The translations under genes and the position numbers were made by a program. DNA of 64,000 bases from Micavibrio sp. UBA6212 (lineage in GTDB: Bacteria > Pseudomonadota > Alphaproteobacteria > Micavibrionales > Micavibrionaceae), in contig DISK01000009.1 of assembly GCA_002421905.1 (NCBI GenBank), positions 1 through 64,000 of the forward strand. Reading direction: 5' to 3'. Shown in pieces: positions 63,771-64,000 of this stretch; the first letter of the stretch is position 1; each line of letters begins with the position of its first letter. The notes under the pieces are model-generated. The model had not been told where the DNA came from, did no database searches, and saw nothing but the letters and a program-made list of their open reading frames with translations.

Positions 63771-64000
63771 TCATGTAAACATATTAAGTTGCAACTTGGC
63801 AGTTTCCGCCATATAGGACGGATCCCAAGTTGGCTCCCAGATAATTTCGACATCGACCTGTCCCACTCCGCTGAGCGGGAAAATGGCTGACTGAACCATT
63901 CCCGGCATTTCCTGTGCCACCGGACAGCCCGGAGATGTCAATGTCATCTGGACATCCACATCACTGGTTCCATCCTCGGCATCCATGATCCTGATAGAGT
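63771..64000 (-). CDS. MIP18/DUF59 family Fe-S assembly protein (SufT-like), partial
   Basis: Only the C-terminal ~76 residues are in the window; the gene runs off the right edge. The visible part (SIRIMDAEDGTSDVDVQMTLTSPGCPVAQEMP, GVGQVDVEIIWEPTWDPSYMAETAKLQLNMF) is the DUF59/MIP18 domain with its conserved Cys in SPGCP. SufT-type proteins aid Fe-S maturation and usually sit at the end of suf operons, followed by sufA. The missing upstream part would show whether sufBCDS precede it. Confidence 0.85.
   Translation of the reverse strand, partial: SIRIMDAEDGTSDVDVQMTLTSPGCPVAQEMPGMVQSAIFPLSGVGQVDVEIIWEPTWDPSYMAETAKLQLNMFT

Overview
The window looks like a contiguous piece of an alphaproteobacterial chromosome of moderate to low G+C, judged by eye. 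The evidence is the gene content and order: yceD-rpmF-plsX-fabH-ihfA-merR-tRNA-Pro, glyA-nrdR-rib-nusB, trpEGDC-lexA-comEC-gltX, fabA-fabB-fabI, an LdtR-type MarR regulator, a Cbp3-type ubiquinol-cytochrome c chaperone, a RibBX fusion, a K+-independent H+-pyrophosphatase, and a GTTC-N7-GTTC-type SOS box in front of lexA. Genes for MotA, MotB, FliL and a chemoreceptor point to a motile, flagellated cell. A Micavibrio-like or Rhodospirillales-like bacterium would fit, but the sequence alone does not settle the family.

Layout. 1-4.7 kb (minus strand): end of a tRNA-Pro, then merR, ihfA, fabH, plsX, rpmF, a YceD/DUF177 protein and a cytochrome bc1 chaperone. 5-8.8 kb: BamE lipoprotein, an Fe-S RNA methyltransferase and the membrane pyrophosphatase. 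8.8-9.86 kb: about 1.1 kb without a convincing gene, packed with REP-like dispersed repeats. 9.9-19 kb (minus strand): fliL, nusB, ribH, ribBX, ribE, pabC, pabA, pabB, nrdR, glyA, rpiB, a small protein and ldtR; the pab genes sit where ribD is usually found. 19.3-28.5 kb: hemB-trpEGDC, lexA, comEC and gltX. 28.6-30.5 kb: motAB. 30.8-34.5 kb: tsaB-recO-parC. 34.5-39.6 kb: a deacetylase-fold protein lacking its catalytic residues, an Nfu-type Fe-S protein, and a Usp-TIGR02186-TauE module. 39.6-48 kb: trpS, murJ, ubiE, an Ala/Glu-rich low-complexity protein, coaBC, dut and a frameshifted mutS. 48-52.4 kb: cation:proton antiporter, an Old Yellow Enzyme, a cold-shock protein and a methyltransferase. 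52.4-55.5 kb: fabA-fabB-fabI split by a DUF559 endonuclease gene flanked by inverted repeats. 55.6-64 kb: several unrecognised genes, dusA, a chemoreceptor, a LivJ-type binding protein and two Fe-S assembly genes at the edge.

Most genes serve central metabolism: unsaturated fatty acid and phospholipid synthesis (plsX, fabH, fabA, fabB, fabI), riboflavin, folate (pab), tryptophan, heme, coenzyme A and ubiquinone, plus DNA maintenance (lexA, recO, parC, mutS, dut).

Main points for a second look. (1) mutS is disrupted by exactly one extra copy of a 7-bp tandem repeat, so losing one copy restores a full-length MutS; this resembles a contingency-locus mutator switch. (2) A DUF559 endonuclease gene with REP-like inverted repeats at both ends is inserted in the fab operon; one repeat supplies its ribosome-binding site and the other encodes its C-terminus. 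(3) A perfect CtrA-type site lies next to two DnaA-box-like sequences in a short spacer, and a second DnaA-box pair lies 3 kb away. (4) comEC and gltX have divergent start codons that overlap each other. (5) There are several very small candidate genes, including a 30-residue one with a strong ribosome-binding site and its own terminator.
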